A stretch of 64,000 nucleotides of DNA from Dipteronia dyeriana (taxonomy: Eukaryota; Streptophyta; Magnoliopsida; Sapindales; Sapindaceae), in the NCBI GenBank assembly GCA_032871835.1, contig CM065299.1, positions 31,546,074 to 31,610,073 on the forward strand. Reading direction: 5' to 3'. Shown here piece by piece: positions 22,562-34,385 of the stretch (positions are counted from its first letter, which is position 1; every line of letters begins with the position of its first letter). The translations under genes and the position numbers were made by a program. Under the pieces are notes generated by a model. It saw only the letters and a list, made by a program, of their open reading frames with translations, was not told where the DNA came from and made no database searches.

Positions 22562-25470
22562 CAGAATGGAAGTATTAGAGATTGGCTTATCACGACAGAT
22601 TAGATTGAAGTAAATCACCAGCTTTTATGGAATCTAGAAGATTAGGATGGGAATTTCCAACAATAAGGGCCTTAAACGATGTCATCAGTAAATTTTTACA
22701 ATTTCGTTATAGCAAGAGCGGAACCATATCCAAGATTTAGAACGCAACTACCAATCGATCCTACATCGAAACATATTAAATTCTTCCAACATCGACACAT
22801 AATAAATTATTATTTAATAAAACCACTATTTTGTATAGAGTCAGTAGTAGATCATCGTATAGAAAAAAAAGTCACCATCGTCCGTTTCTGTAGCAGTCGA
22901 CCCAGAACACTTACAAAACCTAAAACCCTAAACACCTCTTAGGGTTTTAACATTTAGGTATGAGTCCTTATCCAACTTCATTTCAGAATTTGGACCATCA
23001 CACATATGTTATAGATCAAAACACTTTAAATTTGAATCAAAATTGCCCAACTTCATTTCAAAATTTGGGTCATCCCATTTATGTTGTAGACAAACACAAT
23101 TGCAATTTTGGGAATGATTCCAAATTACCCTACTTCATTTCGGAATGTGGGACGACCCATTTGTAGAGAATATATGTTTTAGACCAAAACACATGCAATT
23201 TGGGAATGCGTCCAAATATCACCACTTCATTTCGCAATTTAAGTTGGTCCCGACTGAATATATTGAATGGGAAATAAATCACCATCTTTATGGAATCTGA
23301 AAGGATTGGATGAGAATTTCAAGCAATAAAGGCCTCCTCCAAATATTCATCAATAAACGTCTTCTCCAATGGTGTCCTAGGAAAATTTACAGCTTCGTTA
23401 AAGTAAGAGCAGAACCATCTTTGGGATTTAGAAGGTAAATACACATCGAATTGATCCAACATCGACACATATTAAATTCTTTTTCAATAAAACCGTCATT
23501 TTGTATAGAGTCGGTGGATCAATGTATAGCAAAAACGTCGACATCGTCCGTTTTGTAGCAGTCAGCTCAAAACACTTGCAAAACCAAAAATCCTAAGCAC
23601 CTTTTAGGGTTTTTAACATTTTTTGAGTCATTACTCAACTTCATTTCAGAATTTAGGCCAACCTATATATGTTATAGACCGTATCACTTAAAGTTCGAGT
23701 CCAAATTTTCTGACTTTAATTCATAATGTATATCAATCCATTTACGTTGTGGACCAAAACAATTGTAATTTTAGAAATAAGTCCAAATTATCCAACTCCA
23801 TTTCAGAATTTGGACCCACCCATTTGTAGAAAATATATGTTATAGATAAAAGCACTTACTCAACTTCATTTCTGAATTTGGACCAACCCATTTGTAGAAA
23901 ATATATATTTAGACCAACACACTTGCAATTTTGAGAATGAGTCCAAATTGTCCCACTTCATTTCGTATTTAAAGTCGGTCACCGACGAAATATATTGAAT
24001 AGGAAGTAAATCATCAGCTTCTATAAAATCTAGAAGACTCGAATGAGGATTTTCAGCAATATGGGCCTCCTCCAGATATTCATCAATAAGGGCCTTCTCC
24101 AATAGTTTCATCGGAAAATTTTACTGCTTCGTTATAGTAAGAGCATAACCATTTCTAAGATTTAGATCGTAAATACCCGTCGATATGGATCCAACATCGA
24201 CACATATATATTCTCTTTCAATAAAACCGCCATTTTGTATAGAATAAATGGATCATGTATAGCAAAAATGTCACCATCGTTCGTTTCAAAAAAAATTAGC
24301 CCAAGAATACTTACAAACCCTGAAACCCTAAGCACATCTTAGGGTTTTTAACATTTGGGTATGAGCCCTTGCCCAACTTCATTTCAGAATTTGGGTCAAC
24401 CCAAATATATTGTAGACCAAACACTTGAAATTTGAGTATAATTGCCCGACTTTATTTCACAATTTGGGTTAGCCAATTTATATTGTAGACCATAACAATT
24501 ATATTTTTGGGTGTGAGTCCAAATTACCAAACTTCATCTCGGAATTTAAGCCAACCCCTTTTTAGAGAATATATGTTATAGGCCAAAACACTTGTCCAAC
24601 TTCATTTTAGAATTTGGCCCATCCCATTTGTTGACAATATATATTGTAGATCAAAACACATGAAATTCTAGGAATTAATCCAAATTGCCCCACTTCATTT
24701 CGTAATTTAAGTTGGTCACCGACAAAATATATTGAATAGGAAATCACTAGCTTTTATGAAACTTGGAAAACTCAGATGAGGATTTCCAACAATACGGGCC
24801 TTCTCCAGATATTTATCAATAAGAGTCTTCCAATGGTATCAACGGTAAATTTTGTCACTTCGTTATAGTAAAAGCAGAACCATCTCTAGGATTTAGAACA
24901 CAAATACCAGTCGATGTGGATCAATCATTGACATATATTAAATTCTCTTTCAATAAAACTGTCATTTTGTATAGAGTCAGTGGATCATATTATAGCAAAA
25001 ATGTCGTCATCGTTTGTTTCTATAGTAATCAACCCATAACACTTACAAAACTTAAAATACTAAACACCTCTTAGGGTTTTTAACATTTGGGTATGAGTCC
25101 GTATCAAACTTCATTTTAGAATTTAGTCCTAGCCCATATATTTTGTAGACCTAAACACTTGGAATTTGAATCCAAATTATCCCACTTCATTTCGAAACTT
25201 GGGTCAACCCATTTATGTTGTGAACCAAAACAATTGCAATTTTGAGAATGAGTCCAAATTGTCTAACTTCATTTCGAAATTTGAGACAACCCATTTGGAG
25301 AGAATATATGTTATAGACCAAAACACTTGTCTAATTTCATTTCGGAATTTGGGCTAGCCCAATGGTAGAGAATATATGTTATAGGCCAAAACACATGTAA
25401 TTTTAGGAATAAGTCCAATTTGCACCACTTCATTTCGCTATTTAAGTCGATCCATTTGTAGTGAATATAT
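22562..25470. repeat. Higher-order tandem array, four ~730-bp units of ~75-95-bp subunits
   Basis: The landmark AAATCACCAGC-like word followed by TTTATGGAATCT recurs near 22612, 23276, 24003 and 24737 (spacings about 664, 727, 734). Each unit has two parts. One is a ~340-bp unique segment with TTCGTTATAG, CGACACATAT and a telomere-like CCCTAA...TTAGGGTTTT hairpin. The other is a run of subunits each starting ACTTCATTTCRGAATTTGG. Subunits number 4, 5, 5 and 5 in units 1-4; the missing one explains the shorter first unit. Short ORFs here are repeat translations, not genes. Confidence 0.88.
22920..22949. repeat. Telomere-like hairpin in unit 1 of the array
   Basis: AAAACCCTAA, a 7-base loop, then TTAGGGTTTT: a perfect 10-bp inverted repeat made of plant telomere-repeat sequence. 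Degraded versions occur at about 23586, 24320 and 25048 in the other units, where the TTAGGGTTTT half is kept and the left half has mutated. Confidence 0.85.
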
Positions 25471-25656
25471 AGATATTGTCTTGAACAAGTGGTTCTTGGC
25501 CCAACCTGCAAGCACAACAGAAACTCATCTCAACCTCATGATAGCATAACGTGGACACCACCCTAGTTGAACCTGTTGCAAAGGCACAAATTCTAAATTT
25601 ACCACCCCGGCTCAGATGACATAGATCCACAACCACAAAGCCAACCTACCCTAATG

Positions 25657-25720
<64 letters not shown>

Positions 25721-25980
25721 TGACAATGAGAAACAACAAATTGAACAATAAAAAATATCATATTGTATATGAAACAACAAAATCTTAAAATTAAAGCCCA
25801 ATTTTTTATGATATTTTATCTAGAAAAAATATGATATTTTCAGTTACATACAAGCTTAAAACTTGACATATTGAAAGAAAATAATACAGGGCAAAAGAAA
25901 ACATGTAAAATTTTAAGAATAAAAAAAAATGGAAATCCATATATAATTTAAATAAATTTTGAACCAGAGATGAAAACTAA
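25471..25980. other. Unassigned flank of the array, with TA microsatellite
   Basis: 25471-25640 is less A/T-rich than its surroundings and, on the minus strand, opens a 64-codon frame (25442-25636) rich in Cys; it is not recognised as any family. (TA)n spans 25660-25719. The remainder is A/T-rich with nothing recognisable. Confidence 0.4.
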
Positions 25981-26196
25981 GATTGAAATATATGACTTAC
26001 ATCAGTGATTCAGTGTGGTGCATATATATATAACTTACATCAGTGATTCAGTACGTTACATGTGAACCACTAATTATAGAGAAGCTTTATGTGCATACGC
26101 TTTGAGTCAAAGTACGTAAATCTAATACATATAACTTACATCAGTGATTCAGTACGTTACATGTGAACCACTAATTATGGAGAAGCTTTATGTGCA
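25981..26196. mobile_element. Small dispersed element, tandem copies (family also at 52444-52740)
   Basis: TAACTTACATCAGTGATTC recurs at 26031 and 26132 (101-bp period), followed each time by GTGAACCACTAATTAT(A/G)GAG and AAGCTTTATGTGCA. The same words with substitutions appear at 52444-52740 and partly at 51940-51990 and 26855-26915. Non-coding; probably a short non-autonomous DNA element. Confidence 0.6.
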
Positions 26197-26850
26197 ATCG
26201 ACGGCATTCCTTCTAGAGGTAAGACGACGAGATTCCTCTGAAAATCGGGTACAAGAACGTATTGTCGCCGCAGTTAACGGAAGAGTCCCCGAGGACGAAT
26301 AGAACTGAGATTAAAAAGAGCGCGAAGAAAGAGCTTTCGCAAAGGTTAGCGAAGAAGCAAATCCTGTAGTTAGCTCGAAACCTTGCAACCGCAGTCGCGA
26401 CACGTTTTTCCTTAGATGGATCTCGCTGGTGCCACCTAAACGGTCTTAGAACACACGAACACATGACTAAGAGAGAGAAGGGAGAATGCACACGAACCCG
26501 GAACAAGCATCCGGCCCTTTATATGTTGAAGCAGCTTGAAGACTGAGTTTTTTTACCACCTCCAGTCGGTTTAAGCCCAGGGAAAGGGGAAGGCGATGCG
26601 GAGGGCGACTGATAAGGAGAAAAAAGCCTAGAAAATATGCCATTATTCATAAGTAGGTGGTGGAGCAAGTAGTTAATGAATATTGAATTGTTGAGTCCTA
26701 CCTTGTTTGTTGCCTCTTCTGACCGCCTATCAAGCACGGCCCTCTTCTTCTCAACATATTAAAGGGGCGCGGCTCTGTGCTCGTAGTAGGGTATCCACCT
26801 ACTGCGAGAGGGACACCTCGAGAGCCGAGCTTCTAGAGATGAGGCCTTTT
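26197..26850. mobile_element. Possible LTR or other insertion inside the small element
   Basis: A segment of clearly higher G+C content interrupts the small dispersed element: the left part ends ...TTTATGTGCA at 26196 and the family resumes GAGTCAAAGTATGTAAAT at about 26853. ORFs here (26213-26506 minus and others) show no domains. The length and lack of coding suit a solo LTR read in reverse, but I found no clean ends or target duplication. Confidence 0.3.
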
Positions 26851-26943
26851 GGCGAGTCAAAGTATGTAAATATAATGGTCCACATCCAACGCCCTGATGA
26901 ATCTATATCAGTGTGCATTGACTTGAACATTTTTGATATATAG

Positions 26944-27468
26944 TACTCAAACTTGGTATAGATTTAATGTAAGGAAAATCCTACTTTAGTCTCTCTAGTT
27001 TGATGTATTTTGAATTTCAGTCCGCTAGTTTGGAGTATTGTTTTTGTTTAGTCCAGTAGTTCACTGATAATCTCTTTTATGGTCTCTACTGTCCAATTCT
27101 GTTAGGGTTTTTCACAATTTTGTCAGATCAACGAGGGTGAGAAATAAAAAATAAATGGTAGCATGGTAACTTCATATTAAAATAAAACAAAATGAAAAAA
27201 ACTAATAAAACTAATGAAATTTAAAATTAAAAAAATTATATAACTAATTAAAAATAATAATAAATAAAATGAAACCCTGTCACTTTCTCATAAACCCACC
27301 ATTCTCCCAAAAAGAATTGTAAAAACAATGATAAGAAAGAAAAAAACGTGAAGAAAGGAGATGGAAAAGAGGTGGCTCGAAGAATAATTTAGACAAAATG
27401 ATAGAGTTTAAGTGGCGTACCAAGCGTATACAAATGACTCAACCCCACACGCTCATCTTTTGTCATCA

Positions 27469-27506
<38 letters not shown>

Positions 27507-28440
27507 TGGATTGGTTTGTAACATTTTAAAATTTTAAAGGGTAAAGTAGTCTTTTTAACACTTGTCTCATATGGGATAACTTGTCCTAGGGTTTTGGGTA
27601 GGATAAAATTCACAGTTTTTTTATCCTATCCAGTCTCGTCTTATCAAGAGGAAATTGTTTCGATTTATCTCGTCTCGTTCCGTATACAAAATGCACCCTC
27701 TATAGTACTATTAGGTATAGGTTAAACGCCTATTATAGACTCAGTCAAACTAAACAGCTAACCTACTTTGTAAATAGCAATAAATACATTTACCTCCCCT
27801 GAAGTTTGATATAAATGTAGATATTTATTTACTTATACATTTCTTATTCTTAAAATTGAACCGGTAAAAAGATTAAATCGTCATTCTTTATTATAAAATT
27901 TACAATTTATGGTAGTGTTTTTATAAAAAAAAAAAAAATTTGAAGATGATTATTTCAATGGAATATAAATGTAAAATAATTTTAAAATAGGAAAATAAAA
28001 TAATTTTAAAATTGTTAAATTATCTTCTTTTTCAAACAAAATTTACACTTTTAAAAATGAAGATAATTAAAGCTTTAACAATAGTTTTTTTATTTTCTAT
28101 TTTAAAATCATTTTATTTTATATTCAACTGAAAGTATTATCTTAAATAATTTTTTTAAAGGGTATCTTCCTTTTAAAATTTTAATAGCTAAAGGTAATAT
28201 AGTCTTTTTAATATTTCAATTTTAAGGGTGGGAGGTTTAGTAGATAAATTCATACTTTCTTTTATCTGTATTCATATCGATCTTCAAAGGAGATTAGTGT
28301 ATTTACCTTTATTAATTAAAAAAAAAACTTTTTAAAAGAAAAAATCATCTCCAATCATCTATCGTTGTGATGGGTGATTGGAGATTAAAAATAGATAAAA
28401 AAACAAATTTAAAAAAAAAATCTACCATAAAACACTTTTT
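26944..28440. other. Intergenic, A/T-rich, no gene
   Basis: No supported gene. It includes an (ATT)n microsatellite at 27469-27504 and long A/T-only stretches. The stretch 26980-27130 (TAGTTTGATGTATTTTGAAT..., TTTAGTCC...) resembles common dispersed plant repeats, but I cannot name it. Confidence 0.5.
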
Positions 28441-29086
28441 TATCTTCGGTTGTTTACACTGGTTTGTGAATCGGGCTATGGGAGAATCGTGTTTGGAGTT
28501 TGATTTTGTTTTGTTTTGTTTATTTTGATTTTTGATTTGAATCTTTGGTTGAGAAGAGAAAAAAATATTTGGGTGTTGGTATGGTGGTGATGACGGTGGT
28601 CTAAACCTAGGTTCTTGGTTTGGGGTGATGATGGTGGAGAGAAGCTTGGTTTGGGTGATGGTCGGTTCACGGGGTTGTGGTGGTTGAGATTTTTGCGGTG
28701 GCCGTCGGCGATGAGATCTTTCAAGATTTCATGAAATCTGGAAATTGTTTGTGGAGATTTGGAAACTTACAGATATTTTCAAGCCTCTTTTTTTTCTTTT
28801 TTGTGTGTAAAAAACTAGAAAGAGATCTTCAAAAGCATCTTATTTTTAAAAAAAAAAATTGTACAAGAAATCTGGATTTTTTTTTCTAGATTTGAAGAGA
28901 TCTGGAAATTTACAGATCTTTTCAAAAGCTTTTTTTAATAATAATTTTTAAAAATTGTTTGATTTCCGGTGTTAGGGCTTTAGTTTGACAAATATTTGAT
29001 CAAAACAACAATAAAATTTAAAATTTAAAGATCAAGTGTTTGATTTGCTTTTCTCTGAATTCGAACCGCACCACCAAACCACCAAA
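28441..29086. other. Intergenic, low-complexity
   Basis: A minus-strand frame (28476-28724) encodes a His/Pro/Ser-rich low-complexity peptide with GATGGTGG-type repeats underneath. It has no conserved domain and is not treated as a gene. The rest is T-rich. Confidence 0.4.
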
Positions 29087-29089
29087 TTA

Positions 29090-29855
29090 GGGGTCGTTTG
29101 TTTTTTCCACTTAAAACTTAATGGGTCTGAATAATAATTATTAAGTTGTTTTGTTTGTTTTTTTAAGTGGTCAAACAACTTAAAAATCCTAAAAAATAAC
29201 TTAAAATAAAAAGTAAAAAATCTTGACTTTTAGCTTAATTGCAAATTACTGAATTGCATTAAATGCAATTTAAAATCTTTTCTTCCGATACTATCCCTCC
29301 ATATATAACTTATTTCAAATTTCATCCAAATTACATATGGTATAGAAATCTTTATTTTAATATATTGCTTATTTTAAATAGCTTTAAAAATAAAAAAGAA
29401 CTCTAATCACTTTTCATATTGGTGTTTAATATCAATATTTTATTGTGATATTATGGTGAATATATATATATATATATATATATATTAGAGTGTTTTGTAC
29501 GAGTTTTCTTGATATCCTTTTTATTTTTTGAAAAATAAAACCTTTTTCTTTTCTTAGAAAAATGAAGTTTGTTTGTAATCAAAGATGAAAATCATGATCA
29601 TATGTGTTCAAATATAATTATTATTTTTGGATTGTTTTTATTCCATATTATATGTATAATTGTTTAACATATGTATAACTGTAAAATTACTTATATTCAG
29701 ACAATTTTACTTTTAAAAAACAAACGTTTTGACAATACATTCAGATGTGAGAAAAAAAAAACAAACATGTTATTCAGGTTCAGATTTCAGTCTCTATTCA
29801 GTCATTAGAAAAATTCAAGACTGTTCAGTATTCAGACAAAAAAACAAATGACCCC
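29090..29855. mobile_element. PIF/Harbinger-like (Tourist-type) non-autonomous element 1
   Basis: The terminal inverted repeat GGGGTCGTTTGTTTTTTC at the left matches the reverse complement of the right end, GGGGTCATTTGTTTTTTTG, with one or two mismatches. TTA at 29087-29089 and TTA at 29856-29858 form the 3-bp duplication typical of this superfamily. 766 bp, no coding capacity, A/T-rich interior with a TA run at about 29460-29484. Confidence 0.82.
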
Positions 29856-29858
29856 TTA

Positions 29859-31149
29859 GTATCAATTAAGTTTTCAGATCCACTACCACGAAACCACAAC
29901 CTAAATGAAACGATTCTTATTTTCTTTTTAAAACAATCTTAATTTTAATTTCTTTTATTTTCTTTATAATAAAATTCAGAATCTTATTATTATTTAACTA
30001 TTATTTTAATTTTTACTTTAAAAATTCAATAACACTTGTAAAAATTTTATTGGATTACGATCCAAGTTAAATAGTAAAATTTTATAAGGTTACAAAATAA
30101 AATCATACATTTAAACCTTTTAATTTAAAAGAGTCAATTTAAGGAAGATAAAGCTTTATTTTTTAATTAATTTATTTAAGATGATTTTTTTTTATAGGTG
30201 TAGAAAATGATATATATATTTTTTTTTTAAATTTTTTTTTTGTTTTAACAAAAAAAAAAATTTAATTAAAAAAGAGAGATGAAGTTTAAAAAATGTTTTT
30301 TTAAATAATCTCATCCACTTTAAGAGACAATAGGGTCATTTGAATCTTTATACCTTTTAAATTTCATTTTTTCAATGGAAATAGTAATAGAAAGCTTAAA
30401 TGAGACAAAATCAGTTTAAACTAGAGAACGAAAATGAATTTAACCATTAAAATAAATATATTCATTTTAATAAAGATACTATTAATATTATGATAAGTGC
30501 TTATAGTAATAATTTAATTTTTCAGTTTTAGATATGGATATACTTTTAAATGGTTGTATAAATCATATTTATGGATGACAGTATAATTCGAAATAAGTGC
30601 TCAAATCCATATCAGTAACCTGCATGTCTTTCCCATAGTTTTGTTTTTATTATATATAAATATTATTTGGTTTTTATTTTTAAAAAGTTGAATAGATATT
30701 TTTTATTACAAACTATTTTATAATTTTTGTAAGAATTTATTTATTTTATTTCTCAACGTTTATTCAATTATATAATAAAGAATTTATAAATTGTCGTACT
30801 TTGTTAGACTTAAATACATTAATTAATTGTCATTGCTGATTTGTCAAATTAGAGGATTGGATTTGGTTTTTCACAAAAAGTAGTGGGTTATTTACAATTC
30901 TCTCCCTTTTTTTTCCTTTAATTTGTAATCTTTCTGGGAGAGGGTAAGAGAAAAATTTAGTTGAGAAATTAGGTTTGTACAGCAAGAATTTTATATTTGA
31001 ATAAGGATCAGTACAATGATATTTTGTGCTGTTGTTATTCAAATTGCATTACACGAGTAAACAATAGTAATAAAATACCAGCACTAGAACAACCGATATC
31101 GAGCTGTTGCGTTTTATGAAAGAATTTGTACGGTAATCCTCTGGGAAAT
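29859..31149. other. Intergenic, very A/T-rich
   Basis: No gene seen. Homopolymer and TTTAAA-rich stretches dominate (for example about 30180-30290). The last ~250 bp before 31150 probably include the 3' UTR of the minus-strand gene that ends there. Confidence 0.5.
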
Positions 31150-32421
31150 CTAGTAGGTCCATTCTTTGGGAAGAAATATGTCCGGAGAAGAACTCTGATT
31201 CTGGGAGATAACACAACGTTTTGCTGATACATCATTCCCACTTTTATTCTTCACTGAATTAATGCACTCTCCACCTTTTAACTTATTTTTTGAATCTGCA
31301 GTTGGTCATCAAACAAGAATTGAGAATTTTGCCATTACATTCATGCAACAAGATAACGAACCAAAAAATCAATGTCAACTGTCTGTACCTGAAACGAATT
31401 ATATATATATATATATATAGAAAAGGGGGTCTAAAAAGAACCTTGTGGAGGTGAAATCTGTAAGCCTATAGCATGCACGTTTAGGTTGAGGGCTTGAACA
31501 ACCCGGGAAGGAAGGAGGACAGGAGAGCAAGCTGTATGTACAAACATGGCAACATCCTCTAGCTAATTACATGATTTTATAATGAAGAGCCATGGATTGG
31601 TGTACATAATTAGATATGTTTGACTACTCACCTGGCTTCTTGCTTGGTTGGAAGTTGGTGCCGACTCTTTGTGGTAAGAAAACTCCAGTCCCACACGATC
31701 TCTTTCCAGAATCTAGAAAAACAGCCTGCATTCCAGATCCTCTCGATGTCCAATTACTCTGGTTTTTTGACCAATGAACATGATGATGTGGTCTTGAACT
31801 GCTTTTCGATTGCTGATCATCATTGCACATATTGGGGGCAAAAGTCAGTACATGTGTATGAAATAGAATTTTCCAATGCCAAGCAAATTAAACCCACAAA
31901 ATAAAATTAGGATAGGAAACACCAATCACTTTTCTTTTCAACGTAAGTAGTATTAATTATGCTACAAATAAAGCATGGTCCTGTCAATCATTTGTAACTC
32001 ATTTGGCAACTTTAATTACAGTTGATTAATTCCCTGATAAACGTTACTATAATAGAGTTTTGGTACTCCATTGAGAATTCAAATGCATATGTATTCTATT
32101 ATAAGTGGGAATAACTTGATCATGAACCTGTAAAAATGGTTGATCTGCTGGAAATTTGGGACGATGGAAATGCTTGGGTTTTCTCTGAAAGAAAAAGAAA
32201 CTCATGATAATTAAATTGGTGTAGAAAAATAGGTAAGAGGCATATATGCATGGAAGTTATATAATAAGAGAAGAAGAAGATGATGATGATGAAAATGAAA
32301 GAGAGACCTGCTTGGTGGTATCAACAGAAAACAAAGCTTCATGTAGAACGTGAGAAGGTAGCCAAGACATTCCTTCTTCAAAACCAACCTCCCCATGAAT
32401 ATGATCTTCAACACCCGCCAT
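31150..32421 (-). CDS. Plant protein of unknown function, 195 aa, 5 exons
   Basis: Built by joining exons 32421-32308, 32184-32128, 31812-31632, 31531-31442 and 31295-31150. All introns have GT and AG ends, all phases agree, and the total is 588 bp including the TAG stop. The start ATG gives MAGVEDHIHGEVG and is followed by a conserved-looking SWLPSHVLHEALF. The middle is His/Ser/Lys-rich. Then come FLDSGKRSCGTGVFLPQR, a KKPACSPVLLPSRVVQALNL block, and the C-terminal FLPKEWTY. These islands resemble a small plant-specific family, sometimes labelled TIP41-like, whose members end in LPxEWTY; I am not sure of the label and no function can be given. No signal peptide or membrane segment. The exon 3 acceptor is the weakest junction. 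Confidence 0.78.
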
Positions 32422-32480
32422 TGATATTTGATGAGAGAGAGAGTTTCTACCTCCAACTTCTAACCTGCAACTCAACTAAA

Positions 32481-32489
32481 TATATATAG
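32481..32489 (-). promoter_or_regulatory. TATA box of the 195-aa protein gene
   Basis: CTATATATA on the minus strand, about 60 bp upstream of the ATG at 32421, at a spacing that allows a short 5' UTR. Confidence 0.5.
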
Positions 32490-32619
32490 TTTACACGTTT
32501 GGAAATCTGGCTTCACATTTTCTTTTTTATTTTATATCATTGCACTCTGGTCTGGTGTCCCACTTTCTTCCCTAGCGCGTGAGTCATGACTGTTTAGTTT
32601 TGACAAGCTTAATTGTGTC

Positions 32620-32625
32620 CACGTG
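32620..32625. promoter_or_regulatory. G-box CACGTG
   Basis: CCACGTGTC context, about 200 bp upstream of the 195-aa gene start. G-boxes bind bZIP and bHLH factors and often mark light or abscisic-acid response. TTGAC (W-box core) words lie nearby at about 32650-32670. Functional use is inferred. Confidence 0.4.
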
Positions 32626-34385
32626 TCGTCTTACTATTCATGTCAACGACTGTTGACTAGTTAATTGACCTTCTTTTGCCACTATATTTACGCATAAAAC
32701 CACGTTATTTTCATTTCTGTAATTTTTTTTTGGAGTTTACTTGAATTTCTGTACTTCAAAATGTATATTTGTAATCACATTGCAATTTACCAATTTATCT
32801 TCCATTATTTGGGTTAATGATTCATCATTACTCATGCAAATGGAGTTCAAGTATCTCAGTTAAAACTATTCTCAAAAATAAAATAAAAAACTAATCGAAA
32901 ATAGAATTAAATTTTATTCAAATTCAAAGCTAATTTAAATATTTAATGGATTGTTTCGGTCATTTTATGCAGAAAAAAGCTTAATTTGTATTATGGTGAT
33001 TTAGAGAAAAAACTAGGCGCATTTCAATCGGTCTTTCAGTTTGATATAACTCTAGTTAGTTAAAACTTAAAAAACAGACACAAGACTAAAGTGGGTTGGG
33101 TTGGGTAAACCCCTCTTTCTATTTAGTTGTTGCCCCTCTACTACTCCTTAACTTGATCCTTTAAAAAAAAAAAAATTAATTATCCTCTACTTGTGACTTG
33201 TCGTATGCATTTATATATTTGTATAGTTTTTTCTTTGTTGTGCGGTTAGAATTTTTGTATGGTTATATGGTTGATCGGTTGAAGAGGATACAAAGTGATG
33301 ACTCACGATCTCTATCTATGTATGCAGCGGCTTGTTGCCAATTCTTCTTAACCACCTCACCAACCAACATCCTGGAAAGTTTGTATTAGGAAAATGATAT
33401 CATACATGTGTAATGTATTACAAGGTTATTTATGGTTATAAGATTAGGCTTCGATGAGGCACAAGTTTTTTATTTATCGAGCAATAATAATGATGTTGGT
33501 GAACCACTACTTCATGATATGTCGATATTGGTTTAGTTCGATAAAAGAAGTAATATTCCACAAGAGATTTGTGGTTATCAATCTACCTTGTGTTATGCAA
33601 TTCACAAAATACGGTACTATTTGGTTCAGAGTTGATGAATACATCAGTTTATTCGTTCATCAACCCTTCGTTGGATTAAAATTTAAGGATCGTAATTTGA
33701 TATTACATGACAATAACATAAACACAAATTAAATTTAAATGATTTAATTAATCAATCATATTTCATATTTTTGCTGGATAGTTACGAGAGAGAGTTGGTT
33801 TTTTTTTTATAAGTTTATAAGTTTTTTATTTTTTTATTTTTGTAGATCCTTATATTGTAATTTAACTAAAAACTAAATACAATACAAGGATTTATCGTGT
33901 TGGATTTGTATCCTTGGCCCTACAACAAATTGTCAAAATCAAATTGGTCAACAAAACTTCATATTTCGGATTTTCGGTGCAATCGGCAAGATCTTTGCTA
34001 TTTTGTAACTATCCTTTTTGCAAACAGTAGTAACTAGTAAACAACCCAGATGGACCAACTTTTAACGGTACGTGAACAGAATCGAGTAGCAACTACAAGG
34101 AAATTTCATTAATTGCTCATTTGAAATATTACAGATAGCATGCAGCAATAAGAGGGCATCTCACTATTTTCTACAATTTCTCTGTAGCATTGATCAATTT
34201 TTTCGCAACTGGTTTAAACAAGCATAATTTTGAACAACTATTCTGTAGCGGCCGAACACAAAGCAATCGAAATCGAAATGGATGCCAACATTTCTTGTGC
34301 AGTTAAATTTAACACATGAAATGTCAAAAACTCTTATTCTTAATGTTGAAGTATCAAGTACAAAGAAATTCTGTTGGAGTTCTAC
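32626..34385. other. Intergenic between the 195-aa gene and the PPR gene
   Basis: A/T-rich, short ORFs only (for example 33198-33389 and 33454-33732), no domain recognised. The part next to 34386 is the expected 3' UTR of the PPR gene. Confidence 0.5.

Noticed and set aside
22920..22949. Interstitial telomere
   Set aside because: Only one repeat per arm of the hairpin; too short to be a true telomere tract, and copies in other units are degraded.
22960..25357. ORFs in the 730-bp array as repeat proteins
   Set aside because: The frames follow the DNA repeat, break in every unit and have no shared frame between units.
27469..27504. Poly-Asn ORF across the ATT microsatellite
   Set aside because: Result of simple-repeat translation only.
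28476..28724. 82-aa His/Pro-rich ORF
   Set aside because: Low complexity, no homology recognised, no intron or promoter support.
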